Of a stretch of 32,641 nt of DNA, positions 7,147 to 16,343 are shown piece after piece. The notes under the pieces are model-generated. The model saw only the letters and a program-made list of their open reading frames with translations. It was not told the DNA's origin and searched no databases. The stretch comes from Desulfobulbaceae bacterium. Its GTDB lineage: Bacteria > Desulfobacterota > Desulfobulbia > Desulfobulbales > Desulfocapsaceae. Within the stretch, counting starts at the first letter, position 1; the number at the start of each line of letters is the position of its first letter. The DNA is taken from NCBI GenBank assembly GCA_026988015.1, contig JALSMA010000076.1:1-32641 (forward strand), read 5' to 3'. A program made the translations under genes and the position numbers.

Positions 7147-9462
7147 ATGAAAATTCGCAGTTTCATTTTCCTGATTGTTATTGCCCTTGGTCTTTTTCCC
7201 GTTTTTATTCTTGTAGCCCTGAATTTACCAAAAACCATAGAACGTCTTGAGTATGCAGCAGAACTTGAAACGCAGGCAAAATCTCATGTGGGTTTCGCCA
7301 ATTTAAATGCCAGGATTCGCTGTCTGAAGAAGAGTCTCATCCGTTCAGCCACCATCCCCTCTGCTTTTGCAGCAGTACACGATCCATCGAATGTTTCTTC
7401 TTTACATGGGGTGGTCAAAAGATGGTTTGAAGATGATGAACAGGTTAAAGGTGTGATGCTTTTCAGTGTTCAGGGAGAAGAGTTGCTGTCGCTGCAACGT
7501 AAAGGTGCACAGTTTCTTCCTTCGGATGTATCAGAAAACCACAAGGATCACAAGTTTTTTATAAAGTCCCTTGAGGTCCATGAAAAGCAGGTTCTGGTAA
7601 AGCTGGTTGATCAGGAAAGTGACCCGTTTCAAAAGACCGGAAATGAGGAGTATGAATTGATTATGTCGACTCCGGTTGTTGCAGGTGATCAAGGAACTGT
7701 CGGGATTATGCTCATGCGAATTGACATGTCCGAATTTTTGAAAAATTTCATGGATGCATACTGGGTGACCAGTGATGGTTCCTATGTTCGAGGGCGTAAC
7801 CTGAGCCTTGATGAGAAAGAAGCCTCGTTTCGTGACCTCAGCGCAGAGTGTAATGCTTTTGATGAATTTCCTGGACTTGAGATTTCAGAAACCAATGATC
7901 CCCTTATATTATCAGGCTATGATAACAATAAGATAGCCTGGATGCCGCTTGTTTTTAACAGGGCCCACCAGGCAGTGATGTGGGTGGGAACCATGGTGGA
8001 TGAAAGTGCCATGGAGAAGTGGAAGATGACCATCACCATCAACGTTGTTGTTCTCATCATCATTATGTCAATTCTGGTTTTTTTCTGTGCCAACTGGATT
8101 GCCGCAAAACTTGAATATATCCAGAAAGATCTTTTGACCGGGCTCGATGATATCATTAACAAGGAAAAGAGGCGTACATTTCACTGGGGTGGTCCCGTTG
8201 AACTGCAGAATCTCTCCAAAGACCTCACAGCCCTTTCTGAACGTTACAGTGCCACCTGTGAAGCCAGGAATCTTGCCGAGGTATCTCTTAGTGAGAGTGA
8301 AGACAAATTCAGGAGTCTCACCGGGTCTGCACATGATGGTATCATTCTTATGGATCATGAAGGATATATTGCATACTGGAACGAGGCTGCATCAACAATC
8401 TTTGGATATTCACCGGAAGAGGCACTTCAAAATCCTATACATACACTCATTGATCCTCGTCGTGAAGTAGGTGGACTTACTGTGGAGCCGCTGGGAAAAG
8501 TTGGATCAGGTCCAAGTTATGCTCAAACAGTTGAGCTTATTGCCAGAAATCGTGATGGGTATGATGTTCATGTGGAACTTTCACTTTCCTCCACCACCAT
8601 AAAGGGACAGTGGCATGCCATCTGGATCGTTCGTGATATCAGTGAAAGAAAGAAGGCCGAGGAAGAAACATCCAGACAGCAGCAGCATCTGCTTCGGGCT
8701 GATAAAATGATTTCTCTGGGTCTGCTGGTTTCCGGTGTTGCCCATGAAATTAATAATCCAAATTCAATTGCCCTGCTCAATCTCCCACTTTTGACTCGCT
8801 CTTGGGAAAGTGCCAAACCGATACTAGATGAATTTTATGAAGAAAACGGGGATTTTTCCATAGGAGGGATAGAGTACAGTGAGATGAGAAATCGTCTGCC
8901 CCGTATTTGCCACGATCTTGAAGAGAGCGCCATACGGATTAAGCAGATTGTTGTTGATCTGAAGGATTACGCCAGACAAGAGTCCAGTGGCCAGATGGAA
9001 CCGGTTGACATCACAGAGGTTGTGAAATCAGGAGTTCGCCTGACCAGTAACAGTATTCATAGGAGTACAAAACAGTTTGTCACCAACTATGCCTCAGGTT
9101 CTCTTATGGTCAAGGCCAACAGACAAAGATTGACTCAGGTGGTAATCAACCTTATTCAAAACAGCTGTGAGGCTATATCGGACACAGAATTATCCTTGGA
9201 GATCACTACCAGGTATAACAAAGATATCGAAGGGGTTGAGATTTCAATTAAAGATGAGGGAATAGGGATTGCCCCTGAGGATCTAAAAAAGGTTACAGAT
9301 CCTTTCTTTACCACTAAGAGGTCCCTTGGTGGTACAGGCCTTGGTCTCTCTGTTTCAGCTGGAATTGTTAAAGAGCACAATGGGGTAATGCATTTTTATT
9401 CAGAACTGGGAAAGGGAACAGAAGTTGTGATCGTTTTTCCAGCATTACACAGCATCAGTTAA
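7147..9462 (+). CDS. Membrane sensor histidine kinase with PAS domain
   Basis: This 771-residue protein has TM1 at about 5-27, a large periplasmic sensor of about 270 residues (possibly Cache-like), TM2 at about 296-318, a linker and PAS domain (about 385-500, ending VRDISERKKAEE), and a HisKA/HATPase_c core. The phospho-acceptor is His533 in VAHEINNP. The N-box lies near Asn667, the G1 box is DEGIGI (703), the F-box DPFFTTK (718) and the G2 box GGTGLGLS (728). The HisKA hairpin is about 15 residues longer than usual between its helices. The protein should autophosphorylate on a periplasmic or redox signal and pass the phosphate to the NtrC-type regulator encoded next. The input ligand cannot be read from the sequence. 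The ribosome binding site is weak. Confidence 0.92.
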   Translation: MKIRSFIFLIVIALGLFPVFILVALNLPKTIERLEYAAELETQAKSHVGFANLNARIRCLKKSLIRSATIPSAFAAVHDPSNVSSLHGVVKRWFEDDEQVKGVMLFSVQGEELLSLQRKGAQFLPSDVSENHKDHKFFIKSLEVHEKQVLVKLVDQESDPFQKTGNEEYELIMSTPVVAGDQGTVGIMLMRIDMSEFLKNFMDAYWVTSDGSYVRGRNLSLDEKEASFRDLSAECNAFDEFPGLEISETNDPLILSGYDNNKIAWMPLVFNRAHQAVMWVGTMVDESAMEKWKMTITINVVVLIIIMSILVFFCANWIAAKLEYIQKDLLTGLDDIINKEKRRTFHWGGPVELQNLSKDLTALSERYSATCEARNLAEVSLSESEDKFRSLTGSAHDGIILMDHEGYIAYWNEAASTIFGYSPEEALQNPIHTLIDPRREVGGLTVEPLGKVGSGPSYAQTVELIARNRDGYDVHVELSLSSTTIKGQWHAIWIVRDISERKKAEEETSRQQQHLLRADKMISLGLLVSGVAHEINNPNSIALLNLPLLTRSWESAKPILDEFYEENGDFSIGGIEYSEMRNRLPRICHDLEESAIRIKQIVVDLKDYARQESSGQMEPVDITEVVKSGVRLTSNSIHRSTKQFVTNYASGSLMVKANRQRLTQVVINLIQNSCEAISDTELSLEITTRYNKDIEGVEISIKDEGIGIAPEDLKKVTDPFFTTKRSLGGTGLGLSVSAGIVKEHNGVMHFYSELGKGTEVVIVFPALHSIS

Positions 9463-9649
9463 TCTGAATGAGTGGATGCCCATAACTTGCCTTTGCCACC
9501 TTGTTCTTTGCTGCTGTGAGAAGCTTTATTCTGGAAATATCATTTGTATGAATCAAAGGGCATTTCCTGTGGGCATCTGCTGTAACGTTTTCTCTGTACC
9601 TTGATTGAGAAAAGAAAATTCATTAACGAACGGAGACGAGCTAAAAAAC

Positions 9650-11068
9650 ATGGTGAAAACACTTTATCCTATTCTGCCGGTTCTTCTGGTAGATGATGAA
9701 AAAGCATGGCTGAACAGCTTCCAACTGACACTTCATGCCTCAGGAATCAATAATGTTGAAACATGCAATGATTCGAGAACGGTTATGGAACTGCTTCAAG
9801 GACAGCAATTTAGTGTGCTAGTTCTTGATCTTACCATGCCGCATCTTGCGGGTGATGAACTGTTGCCCCAGATTGTACAAAATTTCCCTGAAATCCCTGT
9901 TATTGTAATTACAGGGCTTGATCAGGTTGAGATAGCTGTGGCTTGCATGAAACTTGGAGCCTATGATTTCTTCACTAAGGTGACAGAGGAGTCAAGGCTG
10001 GTGGTTGCTGTAAAACGTGCCATAGAACTTGGGTTGCTGCGTCGTGAAAACAGTTCCCTGAAGGAACACTTTTTAGGGGATACACTTCATAACCCAGATG
10101 CCTTCTCCCATATCATCACTCATAATAAATCAATGCGCTCCATTTTTCAGTATATTGAAGCCATTGCTACCACCAGTGAACCTGTTTTAATAACCGGAGA
10201 AACAGGTTCAGGTAAGGAACTTATCGCCCGTGCCATTCATCAGCTTTCAGGCCGCAGCGGTAAGTTCGTTGCTGTAAATATTGCAGGTCTTGATGATACA
10301 GTGTTGGCTGATACACTGTTTGGACACAGAAAGGGTGCTTTTTCCGGAGCCGACCAGATACGTAAGGGTCTGATTGTACAAGGAAATGATGGAAGTCTTT
10401 TTCTGGATGAAATTGGAGATCTCAGCCCAGGTTCTCAGGTAAAATTACTCAGGTTGATCCAGGAGCGTGAGTATTATGCACTTGGTTCGGATGTGGCACG
10501 TTCAACCAATGCACGGATGATTTTTGCCACCCACCGTGATCTTGAACACCTGCAGGAGTCAGGAGAATTTCGTCAGGATCTTTTCTTCAGACTACGTACC
10601 CATCACGTACACATTCCACCACTACGTGAACGCCTTGATGACCTGCAATTATTACTTGATTATTTTCTTGAAGAGGCCGCCCGGCGATTAAATAAGAAAA
10701 AACCAGCCTACCCGAATGAACTGACGATACTCCTTGGTACATATAATTATCCCGGAAATGTGAGGGAGTTACAGTCCATGATTTTTGATGCGCTTTCCAA
10801 GCATCAGAGTAGAACTCTGTCTATGGATGTCTTTAAACAATACATAGAACATCGGACAGGAAACTCTGAGCCCGTTGTTGAAACAAATAGCGGGGACACG
10901 GTCTTCTCCATACTTTCCTCGCTTCCTACTTTGAAGGAATCCAGTCGATTACTAATTCGAGAGGCCTTACAGAGATCCCAGGGGAACCAGTCTATAGCTG
11001 CACAAATGCTTGGAATTACCAGGCAGGCATTGAACTGGAGATTAAAACAGCAGGATAAAAAAGGGTAG
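9650..11068 (+). CDS. NtrC-family sigma54-dependent response regulator
   Basis: This 472-residue regulator has three domains. The receiver (about 8-125) has Asp15/Asp16, phospho-acceptor Asp60 (VLDLTMP), Thr88 and Lys110. The AAA+ sigma54-interaction domain (about 155-390) has Walker A GETGSGKE at 183, GAFSGA at 229 in place of the usual GAFTGA, Walker B FLDEIGD at 251 and an arginine-finger segment FFRLR. The C-terminus is a Fis-type HTH (NQSIAAQMLGITRQALNWRL). When phosphorylated it should oligomerise and activate sigma54 promoters. I prefer ATG 9650, which places the receiver at the normal distance and has a purine-rich GGAGACGAG upstream. A TTG at 9605 is possible but lacks a ribosome binding site. 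No convincing -24/-12 promoter was found in the window. Confidence 0.93.
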   Translation: MVKTLYPILPVLLVDDEKAWLNSFQLTLHASGINNVETCNDSRTVMELLQGQQFSVLVLDLTMPHLAGDELLPQIVQNFPEIPVIVITGLDQVEIAVACMKLGAYDFFTKVTEESRLVVAVKRAIELGLLRRENSSLKEHFLGDTLHNPDAFSHIITHNKSMRSIFQYIEAIATTSEPVLITGETGSGKELIARAIHQLSGRSGKFVAVNIAGLDDTVLADTLFGHRKGAFSGADQIRKGLIVQGNDGSLFLDEIGDLSPGSQVKLLRLIQEREYYALGSDVARSTNARMIFATHRDLEHLQESGEFRQDLFFRLRTHHVHIPPLRERLDDLQLLLDYFLEEAARRLNKKKPAYPNELTILLGTYNYPGNVRELQSMIFDALSKHQSRTLSMDVFKQYIEHRTGNSEPVVETNSGDTVFSILSSLPTLKESSRLLIREALQRSQGNQSIAAQMLGITRQALNWRLKQQDKKG

Positions 11069-11082
11069 CAGGGAACAGAATA

Positions 11083-11343
11083 ATGGAAAGGGTCTTTTGT
11101 AATATCAATGGATACCAGTTGAGTTTTGACCAGGCGAGGGGAGTGGCTGAGATTATTGCCCAAGAAGGAAATGAGTACAGCCTTCTGATTTCCTGGTGTG
11201 ACAAGAAAAAAGGGGTGCATTCGCCCTGCTGCCTGAAGTGTGAGTTTGATGATGTTCCAGGCTGGGAGGTGTACGGTGAAAACCACGAGGGTAGGCTGCG
11301 GATATCCTTTGAGGATGACCGCTTTGTTTTTATCTATTCCTAG
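11083..11343 (+). CDS. Small Cys-rich hypothetical protein in the kinase/regulator operon
   Basis: This 86-residue soluble protein starts 14 nt after the response regulator stop, so it is almost certainly co-transcribed with the two-component genes. It has no signal peptide or membrane segment. Five cysteines are present, at residues 6, 39, 49, 50 and 53, four of them in the middle (SWC...SPCCLKC). That suggests metal or thiol chemistry but matches no cluster motif I can name. The N-terminal half (residues 10-27) looks helical and the C-terminal half looks like beta strands. I do not recognise the family. The operon ends at the bidirectional terminator just downstream. Confidence 0.65.
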   Translation: MERVFCNINGYQLSFDQARGVAEIIAQEGNEYSLLISWCDKKKGVHSPCCLKCEFDDVPGWEVYGENHEGRLRISFEDDRFVFIYS

Positions 11344-11365
11344 CCGGCATACTTTTGCTGTAAAA

Positions 11366-11405
11366 CAAAAAAAAAGGGATTCCCGTATCGGGAATCCCTT
11401 TTTTT
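11366..11405. terminator. Bidirectional rho-independent terminator
   Basis: A stem GGGATTCCCG (11376-11385) with CGGGAATCCC (11389-11398) and a 3-nt loop is flanked by A-runs on the left and T-runs on the right. It can terminate both the plus-strand two-component operon and the converging minus-strand molybdoenzyme operon. Confidence 0.93.
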
Positions 11406-11428
11406 GTATGAACCGAAAAAGATGGGTG

Positions 11429-12238
11429 TTATTTTTTGTCGTTGTCCTCGGAGAAGCTTTTAACCAGCATGGCACCAGCAAGCCCAAGAATACCTATGTC
11501 TTTGGCCTTTCTCATGGCAGGTTTAACCATGGATGCCATCATTGCCCGGCGTTTAACACTGCCCATGTCAGCAAGTTCCGGGGTGTAATCGGCAAAGAGA
11601 AGACCCATGTCTTTTTTGCTCCCATAGTAGCGGGAGTTGGGGCCAATATGACCGCCTTTGACTTCAAGACCCTTAGCGCCTTTTTTAACATATTGTGAAA
11701 CTTCTGAGTTGGGATCAGAAAGATCGCCAAAAATACGAGCACCTGCAATACAGGTCTGAACACATGCGGGCTGCAGGCCCTGTTCAACTCGAGGTTTACA
11801 GTACGTACATTTGTCAACTTTACCCTCGCTGTCATCATCAGCAAGAGCGGGATTGACATAACGAGCGCCATAGGGACACGCATCGGCACAAGCACCACAA
11901 CCAAGACAGCGTCCTTTGTCGACCTGTACGGTTCCATCAAATGGATCCTTCCAGGTAGCGGCTACTTCCATGGTTTTAGTCTTGCCGGATTTTGCATCTT
12001 TAAAGGTCATCTCAACGGGTTCTGCAGGGCACTCATCCACGCATGGTGGCTTGTCGCAATGGTTGCAGAGACCGGGATAGTATGTTGCGGCCATTCCGTC
12101 ATCGGTCATTGTTGGGCCTAAACGTTTAACCCAGTTACGCTGGTAAGGAACCGGAACTTCCCACTCTGCCCGACAGGCAATGGTGCAGGCGTGACAGCCC
12201 ACACAGCGTTCCAGATCTATGATCATTCCATATTGCAT
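11429..12238 (-). CDS. Four-cluster ferredoxin subunit of the molybdoenzyme
   Basis: This 269-residue protein of the PsrB/PhsB/NrfC type passes electrons to or from the catalytic subunit. Sixteen cysteines form four [4Fe-4S] sites: C12/15/18/22, C58/61/66/70, C111/114/117/121 and C144/147/159/163. There is no Tat signal, as expected for a subunit carried out by its partner's signal. The C-terminal tail beyond residue 180 is unusual. It is basic, then has a short hydrophobic stretch (DIGILGLAGAMLVKSF, about 247-262) that might be a membrane-associating helix. AGGAGG lies before the ATG, and the gene follows the catalytic subunit by 35 nt. The bidirectional terminator follows it. Confidence 0.92.
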   Translation of the reverse strand: MQYGMIIDLERCVGCHACTIACRAEWEVPVPYQRNWVKRLGPTMTDDGMAATYYPGLCNHCDKPPCVDECPAEPVEMTFKDAKSGKTKTMEVAATWKDPFDGTVQVDKGRCLGCGACADACPYGARYVNPALADDDSEGKVDKCTYCKPRVEQGLQPACVQTCIAGARIFGDLSDPNSEVSQYVKKGAKGLEVKGGHIGPNSRYYGSKKDMGLLFADYTPELADMGSVKRRAMMASMVKPAMRKAKDIGILGLAGAMLVKSFSEDNDKK

Positions 12239-12273
12239 TGAATATATCCTCCTGAAAAGGCTATAAGATTAGA

Positions 12274-14514
12274 TCAGGCTGGAATGTCCAGAACCTTTCC
12301 ATCTTTTATCAGTTTAACAAAGTTGTTTCTCATTCCATTGCAACCAGTCTCAGGATCAACAGCCAGTTTTGTAATAAGGCTTTGATCATCAACACCAGCC
12401 CCGTGTCCAATACTCAGGGCAGGATTTGCCGAACCATAACCGTGATACATATAAACACAGTCTTTCCTGATACCGGCTGTTACCTTAACTGTTGTTGTGG
12501 TAGCAGATTTAACACCTTCACTGTTCACAAAGCCAACGGTATCTCCGTCGATAAGACCGAGTTTAGCGGCAACTTCATTATTAATCCAGACAGGATTATC
12601 AGGCATGGCATTGTGGAGCCACACATTGTTTTGACTTCTGTTGAAGGTATGAACCGGCGCACGACCGTAAAGCAGTCTTGCAAATCCCTTGGGATTATCT
12701 GGAACCGCTTTGTAGGTCGGTGCTCCGGGATGTCCATCATCAACCAGGTCTTCATTGTAAAGTACAACGGTGAAGTCTTCGGGAATTCCATATGGATCTT
12801 TTCCCGGTTGAATATGAATACCATCTTCGGCTCTCAGCTTTTCAATGGAAAGATTGGCTGTCGCCAGACTTTTGTCTACCAATTCTTCAATGGTCTGAAC
12901 AGGAATCTTCGACTCGTTACCCATACGTTTTGCGATCTCATTGGTGATGTAGATCTGATCTTTACGCTCAAACATAGGCTCAACAAGCGGCATACGTGCA
13001 GCTATATACTGCTGATGCTCTTTGGAGAGATCCCACTGGGTACCTTTCTTGATAAAATCATAGCGCTCAAGATAACTGGACTCAGGTAGAAGAATATCAG
13101 CCCATGCTGTAACGTCTGTTGGCATGACATCAACACACATAACAAAGTCCATGGCCTTGAAAAGATCCTTCATTTTCTGCTGACCAGGAATGGTCTGCAA
13201 GGGATTTTGGCCCCATACGACACAACTTTTGATCGGATACGGCTTGCCTGAGATGGCACAATCCCTTATTAATTCGGTGGGTGTTCCTGGAGGCTTGTTG
13301 GTGTAATATTTTGTTCCATCATGGTGATTAATGTTCAAATCATAGGTATGATCTGCTTCACCCTTGGCCCATGATACCCCACCGACTTTTGGACCTTTGG
13401 CAGGAACCCAGCCACCTTTGACATAGTATGCGCCAAGTATTCCTGTGAGACAGGCAAGTGCTCTCTGACGCTGGAAATCATTTCCATACCAAGAGACGTG
13501 ACGGCCTGGATGGATTGCAACATGAGGAGCATTAGCAGCAAGCATTTCGGCAACTTCCTTGATCTGCTCTGCAGGGATGTCACATACTTTGGCAGCTTTT
13601 TCAAGGGTCCATTCTTTTATAGCTTCAGCAAATTCCTCAAATCCTTCAGTATGGTCTTCTATAAAGGCCTTGTCGTATTTGTTGTTTTTGACAAGATAGT
13701 TCATGATGGCCAGCATGTAAGCTGTATCAGTACCAGGTTTAATCTGAACCCAGATATTAGCTTTTGCTGCAGCGGCAGAGAAACGGGGATCAGCAACAAT
13801 CAGCTTGGCACCATTCTGAAGGCCCTGAATGTACTGTTTGATATGTGAAACATGGATGTTCTCTCCAAGATGATCTCCAATGAAGAACATAACCTTGGTG
13901 TTTGCCATATCGATCTTCTCTCCAGGAGGTTTGCCGGTGGTCGCAAGATAGGCTGTATCACGAATACCACGGCACTGGAAAAAGGAGGCTTCGGAAACGT
14001 TGTGGGTTCCAACTGCACGCTCGAAATAATGCATTGGATATTTGGCAGATGCGCCATGTGGAAAAACACAGATTCCCTGTGGACCATACTCGTCAACGGT
14101 GCTTTTCAGTTTGGCACCACATTCGTCAAGGGCTTCCTTCCAGGAAATTTTTTTCCATTTAGGTGCGCCACGTTTCCCAACGTTTTTCATGGGATATTTC
14201 AGGCGATCCACATCGTAGAGCAGCTGAACACCAGCATTCCCGCGGGCACAGATTGCGGTGCCGTTATCAATGGATTTTGGGTTTCCTTCCAGTTTTATCA
14301 GGCGGCCGTCACGTACTTTACCGACCAGTTGACAACGCCAGAAACACATTTCGCAGATTCCACCCACAACGGTCTTGTCCCCAGCAGTACCCTTTGTATC
14401 AAGGGGTGCTTTGGTGACGCCGGTGCTAGCGGAAACTACCTTAGACAGAGGTACCGAGGCTGCTGCCAGGGATGCCGTCTGAAGGAATTTACGCCTCGTT
14501 AGGTTGAAAGCCAT
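12274..14514 (-). CDS. Tat-exported molybdopterin oxidoreductase, PsrA/PhsA-like
   Basis: This 746-residue catalytic subunit belongs to the DMSO reductase superfamily. A twin-arginine signal (TRRKFLQ, residues 6-12, then a hydrophobic Ala-rich stretch) predicts a periplasmic location. The N-terminal [4Fe-4S] site is C54, C57, C61 and C89 (CEMCFWRC, then CARG). Cys181 (FFQCRGIRD) sits where PsrA-type enzymes have their Mo/W-ligating Cys. A molydopterin-dinucleotide-binding domain forms the C-terminus (from about 630). The CEMCFWRC signature and the ferredoxin partner point to polysulfide, thiosulfate or related sulfur-oxyanion chemistry, but the substrate is not readable. The start at 14514 has AGGAGG 9 nt upstream; an ATG at 14544 would precede it. 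It overlaps the torD-like gene by 26 bp. Confidence 0.88.
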   Translation of the reverse strand: MAFNLTRRKFLQTASLAAASVPLSKVVSASTGVTKAPLDTKGTAGDKTVVGGICEMCFWRCQLVGKVRDGRLIKLEGNPKSIDNGTAICARGNAGVQLLYDVDRLKYPMKNVGKRGAPKWKKISWKEALDECGAKLKSTVDEYGPQGICVFPHGASAKYPMHYFERAVGTHNVSEASFFQCRGIRDTAYLATTGKPPGEKIDMANTKVMFFIGDHLGENIHVSHIKQYIQGLQNGAKLIVADPRFSAAAAKANIWVQIKPGTDTAYMLAIMNYLVKNNKYDKAFIEDHTEGFEEFAEAIKEWTLEKAAKVCDIPAEQIKEVAEMLAANAPHVAIHPGRHVSWYGNDFQRQRALACLTGILGAYYVKGGWVPAKGPKVGGVSWAKGEADHTYDLNINHHDGTKYYTNKPPGTPTELIRDCAISGKPYPIKSCVVWGQNPLQTIPGQQKMKDLFKAMDFVMCVDVMPTDVTAWADILLPESSYLERYDFIKKGTQWDLSKEHQQYIAARMPLVEPMFERKDQIYITNEIAKRMGNESKIPVQTIEELVDKSLATANLSIEKLRAEDGIHIQPGKDPYGIPEDFTVVLYNEDLVDDGHPGAPTYKAVPDNPKGFARLLYGRAPVHTFNRSQNNVWLHNAMPDNPVWINNEVAAKLGLIDGDTVGFVNSEGVKSATTTTVKVTAGIRKDCVYMYHGYGSANPALSIGHGAGVDDQSLITKLAVDPETGCNGMRNNFVKLIKDGKVLDIPA

Positions 14515-15079
14515 CTTTGTCTTCCTCCTTAGTAAAAAAATCAATTAATTGTACAACCACCCGGTAATAGGGGTGGTGAGCTCCTTCCGTTACCTTGGGA
14601 TGAAACTTTTCATACCATGGTCGAAATAGTTTGTTCAGGAATTCCTCCTCTCCGGCAAAGTCTTTTTCTTCTACCAGTAGAGAGAGAAATTCAAGTTCGT
14701 GAATAAGATGATCAGGGAGGTCAGCATTTTCATCCATGCCAAAGCCTTTTTCCCTGTAAAATGCAAGTGTATTACCGGCAAATGCTCCCTGCAACGCTTT
14801 GTCCATATATACAGAGCCATAAGGTGGAGCGATGACATGGGGAATGCCATTTATAAACAGTCTGGTGTACTCTACCTGAAGGTCTTCAATATAATCTTTT
14901 GCGGAATCAAGTGCTTTTTTTATAGCAACCCCTTCCTCAACAGCCTCCAGCGTACCCAAAAGGTTATAAAACACCTTGAAAAACTCCTGATTCATCCACT
15001 CAGCATCAGGATACTGCATGCATTGTGATAAAAAACGATAGACACGTGATATATCTTCGGATGGCTCTGTGTGGGACAT
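14489..15079 (-). CDS. TorD-family molybdoenzyme maturation chaperone
   Basis: This 196-residue all-helical cytosolic protein has TorD/DmsD features: EDISRVYRFLSQCM at the N-terminus, then PPYGSVY and LPDHLIHELEFLSLLV, the family's P-DH-xxE-xEFL region. Such chaperones bind the Tat signal and help insert the cofactor before export. The gene overlaps the catalytic subunit gene start, so translation is probably coupled. I prefer ATG 15079. The open frame extends upstream to 15214, but that stretch encodes unlike hydrophobic residues and contains the likely promoter. The ribosome binding site at 15079 is weak, so the start is uncertain. Confidence 0.85.
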   Translation of the reverse strand: MSHTEPSEDISRVYRFLSQCMQYPDAEWMNQEFFKVFYNLLGTLEAVEEGVAIKKALDSAKDYIEDLQVEYTRLFINGIPHVIAPPYGSVYMDKALQGAFAGNTLAFYREKGFGMDENADLPDHLIHELEFLSLLVEEKDFAGEEEFLNKLFRPWYEKFHPKVTEGAHHPYYRVVVQLIDFFTKEEDKDGFQPNEA

Positions 15080-15195
15080 ATTATCAAGGGGGTGGGTGAG
15101 ACGAGATATTATCTGGTCATTATAGGGAAAGTAAAATTGTAAAAAGAGTATTTGTATTTTGATGAAGTACGCCTTGTAAGCAACAACATCGTTAT

Positions 15196-15224
15196 AGTCT
15201 AGCCAAATGCTCATACCTTGTCAA
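15196..15224 (-). promoter_or_regulatory. Putative promoter of the torD-molybdoenzyme operon
   Basis: On the minus strand, TTGACA (15219-15224) is followed by a 17-bp spacer and TAGACT (15196-15201). The -35 is a perfect match and the -10 matches 4 of 6. It lies about 120 bp upstream of the preferred torD start. The remaining gene-free stretch up to dusB (15225-15413) is AT-rich, with no other recognisable site. Confidence 0.5.
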
Positions 15225-15413
15225 TGAATTGCTATTCATTTTTTGCGGTAAATAAACTCTCAGGCAAAGTTATTGATAATTATTAATAGTAGTTTGATGA
15301 CAAAGAATTGTGATCATAAGAACTTAATTGAATGTTTACGTGTATATGTTTTTTTTGAGGAAAGAATAAAAATGTGAAAAAAATAACTTTGCGAGAGAGT
15401 TTTCAAGAGACTT

Positions 15414-16343
15414 CTAAGCAAGAGACCGGATAAAAGATTTCAACAGAGAAAAACTTTCACAGTCATGGATTGCCTTGCGAATTTTTGAACTGCCCGGAAA
15501 AGTATTGAAATATCTACCGGTATGGTTTCGTATATAAGCAAGGACTCGTCTAGTATCCAGGTACTCTTCCATGAGTTGCAGGTGGCGATCTACGGTGGGC
15601 AATATGCCAGGTATGGAGAGCGGTTTTGTATTTTTACTGAACACCCAGGGGTTCCCAAGGGCTGCCCTGCCAACCATGATACCATCACAACCGGTTTCGT
15701 GCATACGAAGAATACCCTGCTCGTAGCTTTCCACATCACCATTACCAATGACAGGAATAGAAACAGCCTCTTTAACTCTTTTTACAATATTCCAGTCTGC
15801 TTTGCCTGAAAATGCCTGTGCCCACGTTCTGCCGTGAATCGTAATTGCTGCTGCTCCCGAGGATTCGGCCATTTTCGCAAAAAAGACTGCACTGATAGTA
15901 TCTTTATCAATTCCTGCTCTTGTTTTGACAGTTACCGGAACATCAGAATGTGCAACAACGGCAGCTATAATTTCACTTGCCAGACCAGGATCTTTCATAA
16001 GCGCTGAACCTGCACCTTTTCTGGTCACTTTCCGTACCGGACATCCCATGTTTATATCAATACAAGCCGGATTGTGACTATTGAGAATTTTTGCAGCCTT
16101 CGCCATTAACTTGGGGTCTGACCCAAAGATCTGAATGGACATCGGTTGTTCATCAGGTGAGGAGGCCAGCATGTGTAAGGTTTTTTCCTGACCATAGACC
16201 AAGCCATGACAACTTATCATTTCCGATACAACCATTCCTGCGCCATATTCACGGCAGAGCAAGCGGAAGGGAAGGTCTGTATACCCGGCAAGAGGTGCAA
16301 GGATAAGTGGTGAATCAATGTTAGTTTTATCTATAGTGAGCAT
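15414..16343 (-). CDS. dusB: tRNA-dihydrouridine synthase (DusB-like)
   Basis: This 309-residue FMN enzyme of the Dus TIM-barrel family reduces specific uridines to dihydrouridine in tRNA. Family motifs are present: LAPLAGYTDLPFR at the start of the barrel, CIDINMGCPVRKV with the catalytic Cys, GSALMKDP, VTVKTRAG, ITIHGRTWAQ, VIGNGDV and GIMVGRAALGNPW. The C-terminal helical domain is shorter than average but present. I prefer ATG 16343, which gives the usual family start (MLTI...). An open frame continues to a GTG at 16385, giving a basic extension without a ribosome binding site. In E. coli dusB is paired with fis. Here it stands alone. Confidence 0.92.
   Translation of the reverse strand: MLTIDKTNIDSPLILAPLAGYTDLPFRLLCREYGAGMVVSEMISCHGLVYGQEKTLHMLASSPDEQPMSIQIFGSDPKLMAKAAKILNSHNPACIDINMGCPVRKVTRKGAGSALMKDPGLASEIIAAVVAHSDVPVTVKTRAGIDKDTISAVFFAKMAESSGAAAITIHGRTWAQAFSGKADWNIVKRVKEAVSIPVIGNGDVESYEQGILRMHETGCDGIMVGRAALGNPWVFSKNTKPLSIPGILPTVDRHLQLMEEYLDTRRVLAYIRNHTGRYFNTFPGSSKIRKAIHDCESFSLLKSFIRSLA

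Noticed and set aside
10804-11487. 227-residue minus-strand ORF
   Set aside because: It lies antisense to the response regulator C-terminus and the small Cys-rich gene, crosses the bidirectional terminator, and shows no domain.
12382-13089. 235-residue plus-strand ORF
   Set aside because: It is entirely antisense to the molybdoenzyme gene and has no ribosome binding site or recognisable motif.
13852-14502. 216-residue plus-strand ORF
   Set aside because: It is antisense to the molybdoenzyme N-terminal coding region, which has clear Tat and Fe-S motifs on the other strand.
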